A stretch of DNA of 64,000 bases, from the NCBI RefSeq assembly GCF_017356015.1, contig NZ_JAFIQV010000001.1, positions 1-64,000 on the forward strand. Reading direction: 5' to 3'. This document shows positions 47,362 through 56,281 of this stretch, piece after piece. Position 1 is the stretch's first letter; every line of letters begins with the position of its first letter. The stretch is from Azospirillum sp. SYSU D00513. Lineage in GTDB: Bacteria > Pseudomonadota > Alphaproteobacteria > Azospirillales > Azospirillaceae. A program made the position numbers and the translations under genes. Below the pieces are notes generated by a model. The model saw nothing but the letters and a program-made list of their open reading frames with translations, was not told where the DNA came from and ran no database searches.

Positions 47362-48761
47362 TCCAGGTAATCCCCGAGCAGGAACTGCAGGGCCTGGTCG
47401 AGGCGGATGTGCGGCAGGCCGCGGCTGTCCCCGGCGATGTCGGCGGGAGGCCGGAAGCTGAGGAAGTTGTAGGGACGCTCCACCCCCGGCGGGAAGGCGT
47501 CGGCGTCCTCCGGGATCTCGCCGGGGAAGAGGACCGTCGGGCGGTCGCGCCCGATGGGCACGCCGCGCACGCAGCGGAGCTGGCGGCCCTCATGCTGCGT
47601 GACGACGGTCTCCGTGCATTTCAGGGCGGCGATGGCCATGGTCTCGACATTCGCCCCCTCGTACCGCATGCGGTTGCGGGCGTCCGCGATCATGCGGTCG
47701 AGGAGATGGCGCAGGCTGGCGTGCTGATGGGCGGCGATGTGGTCGGCCTTGGTGGCGGCGAACAGCACCCGGTCGATGCGGCTGCCGAACAGCCAGTCGA
47801 ACCAGCGGGAGCTGCCATGCCGGAAGGGGTCGAGGCTCAGCTCCAGCGAACGCTTCATGTCCGCCATGCCGTCCGGCCCGGCGTTCAGCGCGCCCAGAAC
47901 GTCGATCAGCACGATCTGGCGGTCGAGCCGGGCGAAATGCTCGGCGAAGAAGCGGCGGACCACCTTGGTCTTGTAGGACTCGTAGCGGTCCTCCATCAGC
48001 TCCCACAGGCTGCCGCGCCCGCGCTTGTCGCCGGGCAGCGGGCAGAAGGTCAGGAGCGGCGCGTTCTCCATGTCGCCCGGCTCGATGAAGCGGCCGGGCT
48101 GGATGAGGCTGAGCAGCGTGTCGCTGCGGCGGCAGGCGTGCAGATAGTCGGTGTAGAGCGACGCACCCCGGCGCGCCGCCTCCTCCTCCGCCGGGGCCGC
48201 CGGGTCGATGGTGGCGAGCCAGCCGCGCCAGGAGGCCGACAGCGCGTCGCGCGGCGGGCGGGCCGCCATCTCCAGCGTGAGGCTGCTCCATTCGGTGAAG
48301 GACTGGCGCAGCAGCGGCAGGTCCAGCAGCCATTCGCCGGGATAGTCCACGATGTCCAGGTTCAGGGTGGAGACGGACTGCACCATGCGCTTCAGCGCCT
48401 TCGCCGGCCGGTAGCGGATCGACAGCCGGAGCTGGCCGATGCCGCGCGTCGGCTCCGGCCAGTCCGCGAGCGGGCCGGTCAGCGAGGCGAGGTGCCGCTC
48501 CACGTCGAAGCGCGGCACGTCGGCGTCCGGCTGCGGGCGCAACCGTGCCGCCTGGTAGCGGCCGGAGGCGACCACGTCCAGGAAGGGCAGCCGCTGCGCT
48601 TTCAGCAGGTTGTCCACCAGCGCCGTGACGAACATCGTCTTGCCGGCGCGCCGGAGTCCGGTCACGCCCAGCCGGACGTCCGTTTCCAGCACGCGGCCGG
48701 AGGCGCGTTCCAGCAGGCGGGAACCGGCGTCGGTGATGTCATTGAGATCGGGGAACCGCAA
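47358..48761 (-). CDS. ycjX: YcjX-family P-loop GTPase
   Basis: The 467-residue protein has a Walker A motif GLRRAGKT near residue 35 and a DIVDYPGEWLLDLPLL segment in the switch II position, both typical of YcjX (DUF463). The likely start is a TTG at 48761, because no ATG or GTG is available in frame nearby; no strong ribosome binding site is seen, so the start is uncertain. It is coupled to ycjF, and a role in envelope stress or phage-shock-like response is inferred from the family. Confidence 0.88.
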   Translation of the reverse strand: MRFPDLNDITDAGSRLLERASGRVLETDVRLGVTGLRRAGKTMFVTALVDNLLKAQRLPFLDVVASGRYQAARLRPQPDADVPRFDVERHLASLTGPLADWPEPTRGIGQLRLSIRYRPAKALKRMVQSVSTLNLDIVDYPGEWLLDLPLLRQSFTEWSSLTLEMAARPPRDALSASWRGWLATIDPAAPAEEEAARRGASLYTDYLHACRRSDTLLSLIQPGRFIEPGDMENAPLLTFCPLPGDKRGRGSLWELMEDRYESYKTKVVRRFFAEHFARLDRQIVLIDVLGALNAGPDGMADMKRSLELSLDPFRHGSSRWFDWLFGSRIDRVLFAATKADHIAAHQHASLRHLLDRMIADARNRMRYEGANVETMAIAALKCTETVVTQHEGRQLRCVRGVPIGRDRPTVLFPGEIPEDADAFPPGVERPYNFLSFRPPADIAGDSRGLPHIRLDQALQFLLGDYLE

Positions 48762-48878
48762 GGCAGGGCGCTCGGCAGGGAACGGGGTCCCCGTTCATAT
48801 GGGGTCGCCCGGCCCGGCGGCAAACGGCCACGCTTGGGGTGAGGCCTCCGGAAGGGCTCTCCCGTCCGGAAAAGCCGC

Positions 48879-49388
48879 TCACATCTTGAACTGGAGCAGC
48901 CCCGGCGCTTTGTCGATGATCTCCTCCAGGATCAGGGAGGCGGTCTGGAGTTCCTGGTCCAGCTCGGGCCCGAGCTTGCCGGCGTAGGTGGGGCGGTTCA
49001 GCTTCTCGTGCGCGTCGTGCAGGCTGCGCAGTTCCGACACGAAGATCTCGCGGGCGCCCATCGGCAGCACCGGGTTGGCCGACAGCACGAAGAAGAAGCG
49101 CATGCTGGCCCGCACCAGCAGCGCCAGCATCACGGCGTCCAGCCGTTCGAACTGGTCGCGCAGGTCGTCGGTGCGCGCGTCCACGACGTTGCGCAGCCGC
49201 TGCTCGATCAGGATGACGAGCGCCTGGAACTCACCGACCTTGTCGCGGAACTCGCGGTAGGCGCTGAAGCTGTGGCGGCTGGCCTCATGCTCGGCGGTCT
49301 GGGCGAGCTTGGCGGCCTCGCGGCACTGCCGCTCCAGGGCGCCGAGCAGTTCCTTGACCTCGGCACGGGTGTATTGGCGCTTGCTCAT
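48879..49388 (-). CDS. Unknown helical protein (169 aa)
   Basis: The product starting MSKRQYTRAEVKELLGALER is soluble, predicted fully helical and charged, with a hydrophobic helix around AVMLALLVRASMRFFFVLSA that could be buried or membrane-associated. No family is recognised. It lies 117 bases upstream of ycjX on the same strand and may belong to that unit. The start at 49388 is chosen over a longer reading that looks non-coding. Confidence 0.65.
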   Translation of the reverse strand: MSKRQYTRAEVKELLGALERQCREAAKLAQTAEHEASRHSFSAYREFRDKVGEFQALVILIEQRLRNVVDARTDDLRDQFERLDAVMLALLVRASMRFFFVLSANPVLPMGAREIFVSELRSLHDAHEKLNRPTYAGKLGPELDQELQTASLILEEIIDKAPGLLQFKM

Positions 49389-49498
49389 GGTGGCTGGGCT
49401 ATCGGAAACCGGGCTGGGGACCGTCTCTTCGCCGGTCCGCGGGCCGGGAATGTACCATGTCCGCACGGTCCAGGTCATGGGAGTCCTGCTTCGCCCCG

Positions 49499-51211
49499 TC
49501 AGTGGTCCGCCTTCACCCCGTGGCTCGGCCTGCGCAGCAGCGGCATGAAGAGCAGCGCCCCGAAGAAGACGAAGGCCATGATCAGCAGGCAATCGTTGAA
49601 AGTCATCACCGTCGCCTCCCGCTGGACGAGCCCGGCCATGACCCTCAGGGCGGCGGCCTCGGCGTCGGCCACCCGCCCGTCGAAGCTGGTGGTCAGCCCG
49701 TCGAGCATGGACTGCACCTCCGGCCGGGCGAGGTTCAGGTTGTCGCCGAGTCGGTTCATGTGCAGGGCCAGCCGTTCGGTCATGACCGTGTTGATCACCG
49801 CCAGCCCGATGGCGCCGCCGAGGTTGCGCATGAGGTTGTACAGGCCCGACGCGTTCTTGATCTGGTCCGGCGGCAAGGTGCCCAGCGCGATGGCGTTGAC
49901 CGGAATGAAACAGAACATCAGCGACACGCCGCGCACCGCCTGGGGCAGGAACAGCTCCCAGAAGCTGGACTGCGCCGTGAGGAAGCTGTTGAGCCAGACG
50001 CCGGCACCGAACAGCATCAGCCCCATCGCCAGCATGATCCGCAGATCGAGCTTCTTCGACAGCATGCCGGCGAGCGGCGCCGACAGGAACTGGAAGATGC
50101 CCGTCACGAACATCACCGTGCCGATCTGGAGGCTGTTGTAGCCGCGCACGCGGGCGAGGAAGAGCGGCTGGAGATAGACCGCCCCGTAGAGCCCGACGCC
50201 GATGATGAAGCTGTAGAGAGAGCCGATGGCGAAGTTGCGGTTGAGAAAGGCGCGCAGCTCGACGATCGGGTTGCGGTAGGTCAGGACCCGCCAGAAGAAG
50301 CCGATGCCGGCGAGGGTGGCGACGATGGCGAAGGCGAAGACCGCCTCGTCGTCGAACCAGTCCTGGCGCGGTCCCTCCTCCACCACGAATTCCAGGCTGC
50401 CGAGGAAGGCCGCCATCAGGAGCAGGCCGAGTATGTCGAAGCCCTTCAGCAGGGCGCGGTTCGGCTTGTCCACGTCCACCAGCGTCCAGACCAGCGAGGT
50501 CACGATCACGCCGGGGATCACGTTGGCGAGGAACAGCCAGTGCCAGGAGAAGGTCTGGGTCAGCCAGCCGCCGAGCGTCGGGCCGATGGTCGGCGCCATG
50601 GTGGCGACCAGCCCGATCATCACGGAGATGCCGGCCTGGCGCTTGCCGGGGAACAGGGCGAAGCTGGTGGCGAAGACCGTCGGGATCATGGCGCCGCCGA
50701 TGAAGCCCTGGAGCGCCCGCCAGACGATCATGCTTTCGATGCCGCCGGCGAAGGCGCAGGCCACGCTGGTCAGCGTGAAGCCCGCCGCCGCCGCCGCGAA
50801 CAGCACGCGAGTCGAGAGGATGCGCGACAGCATGCCCGACAGCGGGATCATCACCACCTCGGCGATGAGGTAGGAGGTCTGCACCCAGGAGATCTCGTCG
50901 GCGCTGGCCGACAGGCCGGCCTGGATCTCGCCCAGGGAGCTGGCGACGATCTGGATGTCCAGGATCGCCATGAACATGCCGACGACCATGGCGAAGAAGC
51001 CGATCCAGTCGCGGCGGGTCAGGACGCGGGGGGCTCCGGGCGCCTGCGGGCCGGATGGGGAAGAACCGGATGGGGAGGAAGGGGCGCCCGCCGCGTCCCG
51101 GTCCTTCGGGGGGAATGAGGACCGGGACGCGGGGGCTGTCTCGCCCGGCGGCGAAGGGGGGACGCCGCGGGCGGGATCGGAATGGCCGCCGGAGAGGGTC
51201 GAACCTGTCAT
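49499..51211 (-). CDS. emrB: DHA2-type MFS multidrug efflux pump, EmrB-like
   Basis: A 14-helix drug:proton antiporter. After a Pro/Ser-rich N terminus of about 60 residues, the first helix carries FMAILDIQIVASSL, the DHA2 hallmark, and the antiporter motif lies in GLVATMAPTIGPTLGGWL. It should pair with the upstream membrane fusion protein to export lipophilic compounds or drugs. It has 570 residues. The two genes are 245 bases apart, with a long inverted repeat between them. Confidence 0.92.
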   Translation of the reverse strand: MTGSTLSGGHSDPARGVPPSPPGETAPASRSSFPPKDRDAAGAPSSPSGSSPSGPQAPGAPRVLTRRDWIGFFAMVVGMFMAILDIQIVASSLGEIQAGLSASADEISWVQTSYLIAEVVMIPLSGMLSRILSTRVLFAAAAAGFTLTSVACAFAGGIESMIVWRALQGFIGGAMIPTVFATSFALFPGKRQAGISVMIGLVATMAPTIGPTLGGWLTQTFSWHWLFLANVIPGVIVTSLVWTLVDVDKPNRALLKGFDILGLLLMAAFLGSLEFVVEEGPRQDWFDDEAVFAFAIVATLAGIGFFWRVLTYRNPIVELRAFLNRNFAIGSLYSFIIGVGLYGAVYLQPLFLARVRGYNSLQIGTVMFVTGIFQFLSAPLAGMLSKKLDLRIMLAMGLMLFGAGVWLNSFLTAQSSFWELFLPQAVRGVSLMFCFIPVNAIALGTLPPDQIKNASGLYNLMRNLGGAIGLAVINTVMTERLALHMNRLGDNLNLARPEVQSMLDGLTTSFDGRVADAEAAALRVMAGLVQREATVMTFNDCLLIMAFVFFGALLFMPLLRRPSHGVKADH

Positions 51212-51307
51212 CTCTGCCCTCCCAGGGGCGGTTGCTCTGCTCCCCGGAGGGCCAGAGCGGTCACACGTTCAGCGTCGCGGCAATCTCCTGGAGAACAACC
51301 ACTCTTC

Positions 51308-51390
51308 CGTCATCCCCGCGAAAGCGGGGATCCAGGCCGGCAAACCACTCCCGCGCGGAGCACTGGATCCCCGCTTTCGCGGGGATGACG
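51308..51390. repeat. Perfect 28-bp inverted repeat between emrA and emrB
   Basis: The arms 51308-51335 and 51363-51390 are exact reverse complements with a 27-base spacer. Each arm itself contains the small hairpin atccccgcgaaagcggggat, with a GAAA loop. The whole can therefore form one long stem or two short hairpins. This sequence type (ATCCCCGC GAAA GCGGGGAT) is a known dispersed repeat style in proteobacteria. Within the emr transcript it could also affect mRNA stability. Confidence 0.85.
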
Positions 51391-51456
51391 AGTAAGTTGC
51401 TGTCCCTACGGGAAAGTGCGGCGCTGGCTGCGTGCCGTGGTCTCCGGGCAGGAACG

Positions 51457-52575
51457 TTATTTCGACGCGATGGCCGGCGCCGCCTGGGCGGTGCCGAAGA
51501 TGGAACCGGCGACGTGCGGATGGTTCTCCGCGCCGCGGGTGTCCACCTCGGCCTCGACCGACAGGCCGGGGCGCAGCAGGCCGGCCAGCGCGTTGTCGCG
51601 CGGCAGGGCGATGCGCACGGGCACGCGCTGGACGATCTTGGTGAAGTTGCCGGTGGCGTTTTCCGGCGGCAGCAGGCTGAACTGCGAGCCGGACGCCGGC
51701 GCGAGGCTTTCCACCTGCCCTTCCAGCACCCGGCCCGGATAGGCGTCCACCGTGACCGTCACCTTCTGGCCCAGCCGCATGCGCTCCAGTTGGGTTTCCT
51801 TGAAGTTGGCGAGGACATAGACGTCGGGCAGCGGCACCAGCGCCATGAGCTGCACGCCTGGCCGGGCGTACTGGCCGACCTGGACGCCCCGGTTGCCGAC
51901 CACGCCGTCCACGGCGGCGCGCACCACGGTGTTCTCCAGGTCGTTGCGGGCGGTTTGCAGCGCCGCTTCCGCCTGGCGCAGATGCGCCTCGGCCTCGACA
52001 CGGCTGGCGTCCAGCACGGCGATCTGGTCCTTTTCCGCCTGGAGGGCGGCGCGGGCGCGGGCCACGCCGGCGGCGGCCTTGCTGAGGTCGGCCTCGGCGG
52101 TCTCGAGCTTCTGTTTGCTGGTCCAGCTCTCCGACGCCAGCGACCGGGTGCGGTCGTAATCCTGCTGGGCGCGGCGCTGCTCGACCTCGGCGCTGGAGAG
52201 TGCCGCGGCGGCCTGGTCGATCAGGGCGCGCTGAAGCTCCAGCTTGCTGTCGATGGTGCCGAAGGCGGCCCGCTGGGCCGCAACGCTGGCCTCGGCCTCC
52301 GCGACCTTGGCGCGGAAGTCCTGGTCGTCCAGCACGGCCAGCACGTCGCCCGCCCTGACCTCCTGGTTCTCGGCCACGCGGACCTCCCGCACATAGGCGG
52401 AGACCTTGGCGCTGACGACGGAGACGTCGCTGTGCACATAGGCGTTGTCGGTCGCCTCGATGAAGCGGCCCTCGTGCCACCAGTGCCAGCCTTCCCAGCC
52501 GGCGCCCATCAGCGCCGCGGCGGCGACGCCCGACAGCACGATCTTCCGAACGCCGGCAGCAATGGCCATGATCAT
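51457..52575 (-). CDS. emrA: HlyD/EmrA-family membrane fusion protein
   Basis: The 372-residue protein has one N-terminal membrane anchor (about 8-28). Next come a lipoyl-like half domain (DNAYVHSDVSVVSAKVSAYV), a long coiled-coil hairpin (about 85-190), the second lipoyl half (VVRAAVDGVVGNRGVQVGQY) and a beta barrel. It bridges the inner-membrane pump to an outer-membrane channel, which is not encoded here. The start at 52575 or 52569 is equally possible. It is divergent from a TetR regulator. Confidence 0.91.
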   Translation of the reverse strand: MIMAIAAGVRKIVLSGVAAAALMGAGWEGWHWWHEGRFIEATDNAYVHSDVSVVSAKVSAYVREVRVAENQEVRAGDVLAVLDDQDFRAKVAEAEASVAAQRAAFGTIDSKLELQRALIDQAAAALSSAEVEQRRAQQDYDRTRSLASESWTSKQKLETAEADLSKAAAGVARARAALQAEKDQIAVLDASRVEAEAHLRQAEAALQTARNDLENTVVRAAVDGVVGNRGVQVGQYARPGVQLMALVPLPDVYVLANFKETQLERMRLGQKVTVTVDAYPGRVLEGQVESLAPASGSQFSLLPPENATGNFTKIVQRVPVRIALPRDNALAGLLRPGLSVEAEVDTRGAENHPHVAGSIFGTAQAAPAIASK

Positions 52576-52625
52576 CCCCGTGGTCTCATCCGGTCCAGGT
52601 CACGGCCGGCGGACGCCAGGCCTGC

Positions 52626-52698
52626 ACTGAACCGTTCAGTTTAGTCTTGCGGGAAGATGTGCCCCGCCCTACCTGCTGTCAAGACTGAACTGAACGGT
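52626..52698. promoter_or_regulatory. Operator region between emrA and tetR
   Basis: Two 19-base arms, 52631-52649 (accgttcagtttagtcttg) and 52680-52698, are reverse complements at 18 of 19 positions. The left arm overlaps a perfect 7-1-7 palindrome ACTGAAC-C-GTTCAGT at 52626-52640. The layout between divergent pump and regulator genes is typical of a TetR-family operator controlling both. Confidence 0.8.
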
Positions 52699-52773
52699 CT
52701 AGTTTTTAAAAAGGGCTTTCCATCGATGGCGCCACGCGCTACGGCCAAGCGACGTTTCGAAGGCGAGGAACGC

Positions 52774-53397
52774 ATGACCACACTGACCGTCCCCACCCCC
52801 GAGGCGGGCTCCAAGCCGGCGCAGATCCTGGAAGCGGCCGGCAAGCTGTTCCTGGAGAACGGGTACGGTGCCGTGAGCATGGACGCGGTCGCCAAGACGG
52901 CGAACGTGTCCAAGGCCACGCTCTACGCGCATTTCGGCAGCAAGGAAGAGCTGTTCCGGACCATGGTCGCCTGCGAGTGCCACTCCTACGCCCAGGCCAC
53001 CATCTGGGAGGAGGCGCGCCGCATGGAGGTGGCCGAGGGGCTGCGCCTGCTGGGCCGGCGCTTCGCGGCGCTGCTGATGTCGCCCAAGGCGCTCGCCGGC
53101 TACCGCATGGTGGTGGGCGAGGCGCACCGCTTCCCCGAACTGGCCCGCGCCTTCTACGAGGCCGGCCCGGCCCGCTCGCTCGCCCAGATGACCGATTTCA
53201 TGGCCGACGCCGACCGGCGCGGGCAACTCTCCATCCCCTCCCCCCGGCTGGCCGCCGAACAGTTCATGGGCATGATCAAGTCGCATCTGCACATGCGGCT
53301 CCTGTTCGGGCTGGACCAGTCGCCCGAGGCGGAGCACGTCGCCTACATCGTGGACAACGCCGTCGCCCTCATCGTCAAGGGCTACGCGAAGGGCTGA
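52774..53397 (+). CDS. TetR/AcrR-family repressor of the efflux pump
   Basis: A 207-residue regulator with an N-terminal helix-turn-helix (AKTANVSKATLYAHFGSKEE, about residues 38-57) and a larger ligand-binding C-terminal domain. The start at 52774 has GAGGAA five bases upstream. A longer form from 52726 is possible. Position next to emrAB and the palindromic operator make it the likely local repressor, lifted when a pump substrate binds. Confidence 0.9.
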   Translation: MTTLTVPTPEAGSKPAQILEAAGKLFLENGYGAVSMDAVAKTANVSKATLYAHFGSKEELFRTMVACECHSYAQATIWEEARRMEVAEGLRLLGRRFAALLMSPKALAGYRMVVGEAHRFPELARAFYEAGPARSLAQMTDFMADADRRGQLSIPSPRLAAEQFMGMIKSHLHMRLLFGLDQSPEAEHVAYIVDNAVALIVKGYAKG

Positions 53398-53521
53398 AAT
53401 CGCGGGGGTCCGCGAATCGTCCCTTTGATCGCGGCGCCACCCTGTGGCTCTATGCGGCCGCCGGCCAGTCCCTTTTCCGTGGGGAGTGGGTCCGGCGCCC
53501 CCGGATCGGGAACGGAAAACA

Positions 53522-54691
53522 GTGGCGGTTCTCTCACATCAAGGCTCGGGCAGCCTGTCGCCGAAGCGCCCGCAACTCACCCTCGGCAGCAAGATCCGCA
53601 TGATCAACTGGGGCCTCGTGTTCCTGGTCGCGCTGCTCACCGGGGTGGGGGTGGCGCTGCTCTATTCGGCCGCCGGCGGCAAGTGGACGCCCTGGGCGCA
53701 GCCGCAGCTCGTCCGCGCGATCCCCGGCTTCGTGATCATGCTGGCGATCGCGCTGGTGGACGTGCGCCACCTGATGCGGGCGGCCTACATCATCTATTTC
53801 GCCGTTTTCTGCCTGCTGATCGCGGTCGAGATCATGGGCCACATCGGCATGGGCGCGCAGCGCTGGATCGACCTGGGCTTCTTCCAGCTCCAGCCGTCGG
53901 AGCTGATGAAGCCGGCCCTGGTGCTGGCGCTGGCCCGCTATTTCCATGGCGTCACGCTGGACCAGATCGGCCGGCCGCTTCTGCTGATCCCGGGCCTGCT
54001 GCTGGTCTTCGCGCCCGTGGGGCTCGTGCTGATGCAGCCGAACCTCGGCACCTCGCTTCTGCTGATCCTGGGCAGCGGTGCGGTCTTCTTCGCGGCCGGG
54101 GTGCGGCTGTGGAAGTTCGGGCTGGCCATCGCCGGGGGCGTGGGCGCCCTGTTCATCGGCTGGGAGTTCCTGCACGACTACCAGAAGCAGCGCGTCTACA
54201 CCTTCCTCGACCCGGAATCCGACCCGCTCGGCACGGGCTACAACATCCTCCAGAGCAAGATCGCGCTGGGGTCCGGCGGGCTGTTCGGCAAGGGCTTCAT
54301 GATGGGCTCGCAGAGCCAGCTGATGTTCCTGCCGGAAAAGCACACCGACTTCATCTTCGTGGTGCTGGCCGAGGAGTTCGGCATGGTCGGCGCGCTCACC
54401 ATCCTGATGCTGTACCTGATGCTGCTGATCTACGGCGTGGTGATCGCGCTGAGCTGCCGCAGCCAGTTCGGCCGGCTGGTGGCGGTCGGCATGACCACGC
54501 AGTTCTTCCTGTACGTCTTCGTCAACGTCGCCATGGTGATGGGGCTGATCCCCGTCGTGGGCATTCCGCTGCCGCTCGTCTCCTACGGCGGGTCGGCGAT
54601 GATGACGCTGCTGATCGGCGTCGGTCTGCTGCTCAGCATGTCCGTCCACCGCGAGATCCGCATCCCCAAGAGCGGCGTCGCCGACCTCTGA
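53522..54691 (+). CDS. rodA: Rod-shape peptidoglycan polymerase RodA
   Basis: RodA is the SEDS glycosyltransferase that builds side-wall peptidoglycan with PBP2. About ten membrane helices are visible, with the family blocks GAQRWIDLGFFQLQPSELMK and LPLVSYGGSAM near the C terminus. The GTG start at 53522 with GGAA upstream gives 389 residues. The short extra N terminus compared with E. coli RodA is uncertain. FtsW is excluded by context only weakly, since no division genes are near. mrdA and mreBCD are not in the window. Confidence 0.88.
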   Translation: MAVLSHQGSGSLSPKRPQLTLGSKIRMINWGLVFLVALLTGVGVALLYSAAGGKWTPWAQPQLVRAIPGFVIMLAIALVDVRHLMRAAYIIYFAVFCLLIAVEIMGHIGMGAQRWIDLGFFQLQPSELMKPALVLALARYFHGVTLDQIGRPLLLIPGLLLVFAPVGLVLMQPNLGTSLLLILGSGAVFFAAGVRLWKFGLAIAGGVGALFIGWEFLHDYQKQRVYTFLDPESDPLGTGYNILQSKIALGSGGLFGKGFMMGSQSQLMFLPEKHTDFIFVVLAEEFGMVGALTILMLYLMLLIYGVVIALSCRSQFGRLVAVGMTTQFFLYVFVNVAMVMGLIPVVGIPLPLVSYGGSAMMTLLIGVGLLLSMSVHREIRIPKSGVADL

Positions 54692-54751
54692 CGCCGCCGG
54701 AAAGGCGGGGGCGCCCTCCAGGCCGGAGCCTACGACTTAAGCACTATTATT

Positions 54752-54770
54752 GTTTGTCGGAATGACAAAC
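54752..54770. promoter_or_regulatory. Inverted repeat upstream of the soluble chemoreceptor
   Basis: GTTTGTC at 54752-54758 and GACAAAC at 54764-54770 form a 7-5-7 inverted repeat in a short AT-rich stretch. It lies 57 bases before the chemoreceptor start and may be an operator or part of the promoter. Confidence 0.4.
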
Positions 54771-54826
54771 CAACCCCGAATTGAAAGGATGGGCTTACTT
54801 CATCCGGTTTCGGGGGAACCGTCGCC

Positions 54827-56203
54827 ATGCAGCAGCAGGACATTATCGGAAAGGTTGCGCTGGAGGCCGGGAGTCTCGGCGTTCAGGTGGCGGATGTGTC
54901 CGGCAACGTGGAGGAGGTCGCGCGGCGCTTCGGCGCGCAGGCCGAGGCCTTCACGGAGTTCCGCACGGCCTCCCTGGAAATGGCCGGCAGCAGCGAGCGG
55001 ATCAGTGCCGCAGCCGTGGCCGCCCAGCGGGTCGCGGAGCACGCCAAGGGCGAGATGTCCGGGTCGAAGCTGTCCCTGGAGCAGGCGGTCTCGACGATCC
55101 GGACGCTGATCGACGCGGTCGGCGCCATCAGCACCGAGGCGGCCGACCTCCATCAGATGCTCCAGCGCGTGCACAAGATCGCCAGCGGGATCGAGGCCAT
55201 CGCAAAGCAGACCAACCTGCTGGCGCTCAACGCCACCATCGAGGCCGCGCGGGCGGGCGACGCGGGCCGCGGATTCGCCGTCGTGGCGAGCGAGGTCAAA
55301 CTGCTCGCCCGCCAGACGGCGGACGCGACCGCCGACATCCACAGCACCATCCAGGCCCTGTCCGGAAAGGCGGAGGAGTTGCGCCGCAAGGCGGCGGACA
55401 GCTCCGGCCGGGCCGAGGCGGCCCGCGAGGGAACCACCGCCGTGGCCGCCGTCATCGAGACGGTGGACGGGGTCATGCGGGAGATCGACGAGAACGCTCT
55501 GGAAATCTCCTCCGCCGCCTGCCAGGTGCGCGAACGTTGCGCCGGGCTGGTCGAGCGGGCGTCCGGCATGTCGGAGGAGGTCGCCCAGTCCAACCGCAAC
55601 CTCCAGGCCGCGCAAGGAAGGCTCAGCGACCTCGTCGGCATGTCCGAGCGGCTGATCGGCCTGACCGCGCTGGCCGGCACGGAAACGGTGGACACGCCCT
55701 TCATCCGCATCGCCGTGGAGCGGGCCGCCCGCATCTCCGCCCTGTTCGAGGCGGAAATCGCCGCCGGCCGCCTCACGGAGGCCGACCTGTTCGACGAAAG
55801 CTACCGCCCGGTCGCGGGCAGCGACCCGCAGCAGGTCACCACCCGCTTCACGGATGCCTGCGACCGCCTGCTTCCGGCCGTCCAGGAACCCGTCCTGTCC
55901 GAGGACGACCGGATCGTCTTCTGCGCCGCCCTGGACCGGAACGGCTATCTTCCCACGCACAACGCCAAATTCTCCCAGCCGCAGCGGCGGGGCGACCCGG
56001 CCTGGAACGCGCTGAACAGCCGCAACCGCCGCATGTTCAACGACCGCGTCGGCCTCGCCGCCGGGCGGAACACCGAGCCCTTCCTGCTTCAGACCTACCG
56101 GCGCGACATGGGCGGAAGCTTCACGCTGATGAAGGACGTCTCCGCCCCAATCACCGTGCGCGGCCGCCATTGGGGCGGGCTGCGCGTCGCCTACCGGGTG
56201 TGA
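54827..56203 (+). CDS. Soluble methyl-accepting chemotaxis protein with C-terminal sensor-like domain
   Basis: No membrane helix is present. The receptor signalling region comes first (about residues 80-250, tip [20 protein letters not shown]), followed by a coiled region. A separate domain of about 180 residues lies at the C terminus ([20 protein letters not shown] through [18 protein letters not shown]). That tail ends in a strand pattern like Cache/PAS-type sensors. The order is reversed from classical receptors, so the sensor hangs off the end of the signalling rod. It has 458 residues and should signal through cytoplasmic CheA/CheW clusters. Confidence 0.88.
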   Translation: MQQQDIIGKVALEAGSLGVQVADVSGNVEEVARRFGAQAEAFTEFRTASLEMAGSSERISAAAVAAQRVAEHAKGEMSGSKLSLEQAVSTIRTLIDAVGAISTEAADLHQMLQRVHKIASGIEAIAKQTNLLALNATIEAARAGDAGRGFAVVASEVKLLARQTADATADIHSTIQALSGKAEELRRKAADSSGRAEAAREGTTAVAAVIETVDGVMREIDENALEISSAACQVRERCAGLVERASGMSEEVAQSNRNLQAAQGRLSDLVGMSERLIGLTALAGTETVDTPFIRIAVERAARISALFEAEIAAGRLTEADLFDESYRPVAGSDPQQVTTRFTDACDRLLPAVQEPVLSEDDRIVFCAALDRNGYLPTHNAKFSQPQRRGDPAWNALNSRNRRMFNDRVGLAAGRNTEPFLLQTYRRDMGGSFTLMKDVSAPITVRGRHWGGLRVAYRV

Positions 56204-56281
56204 CGCCGCCGGCCGGATGTGACGCCGCGGGCCAGAGTGGAGCCGGCCGGAGCGGGCGGCCCCGCCCCGATACCCGGCCCC

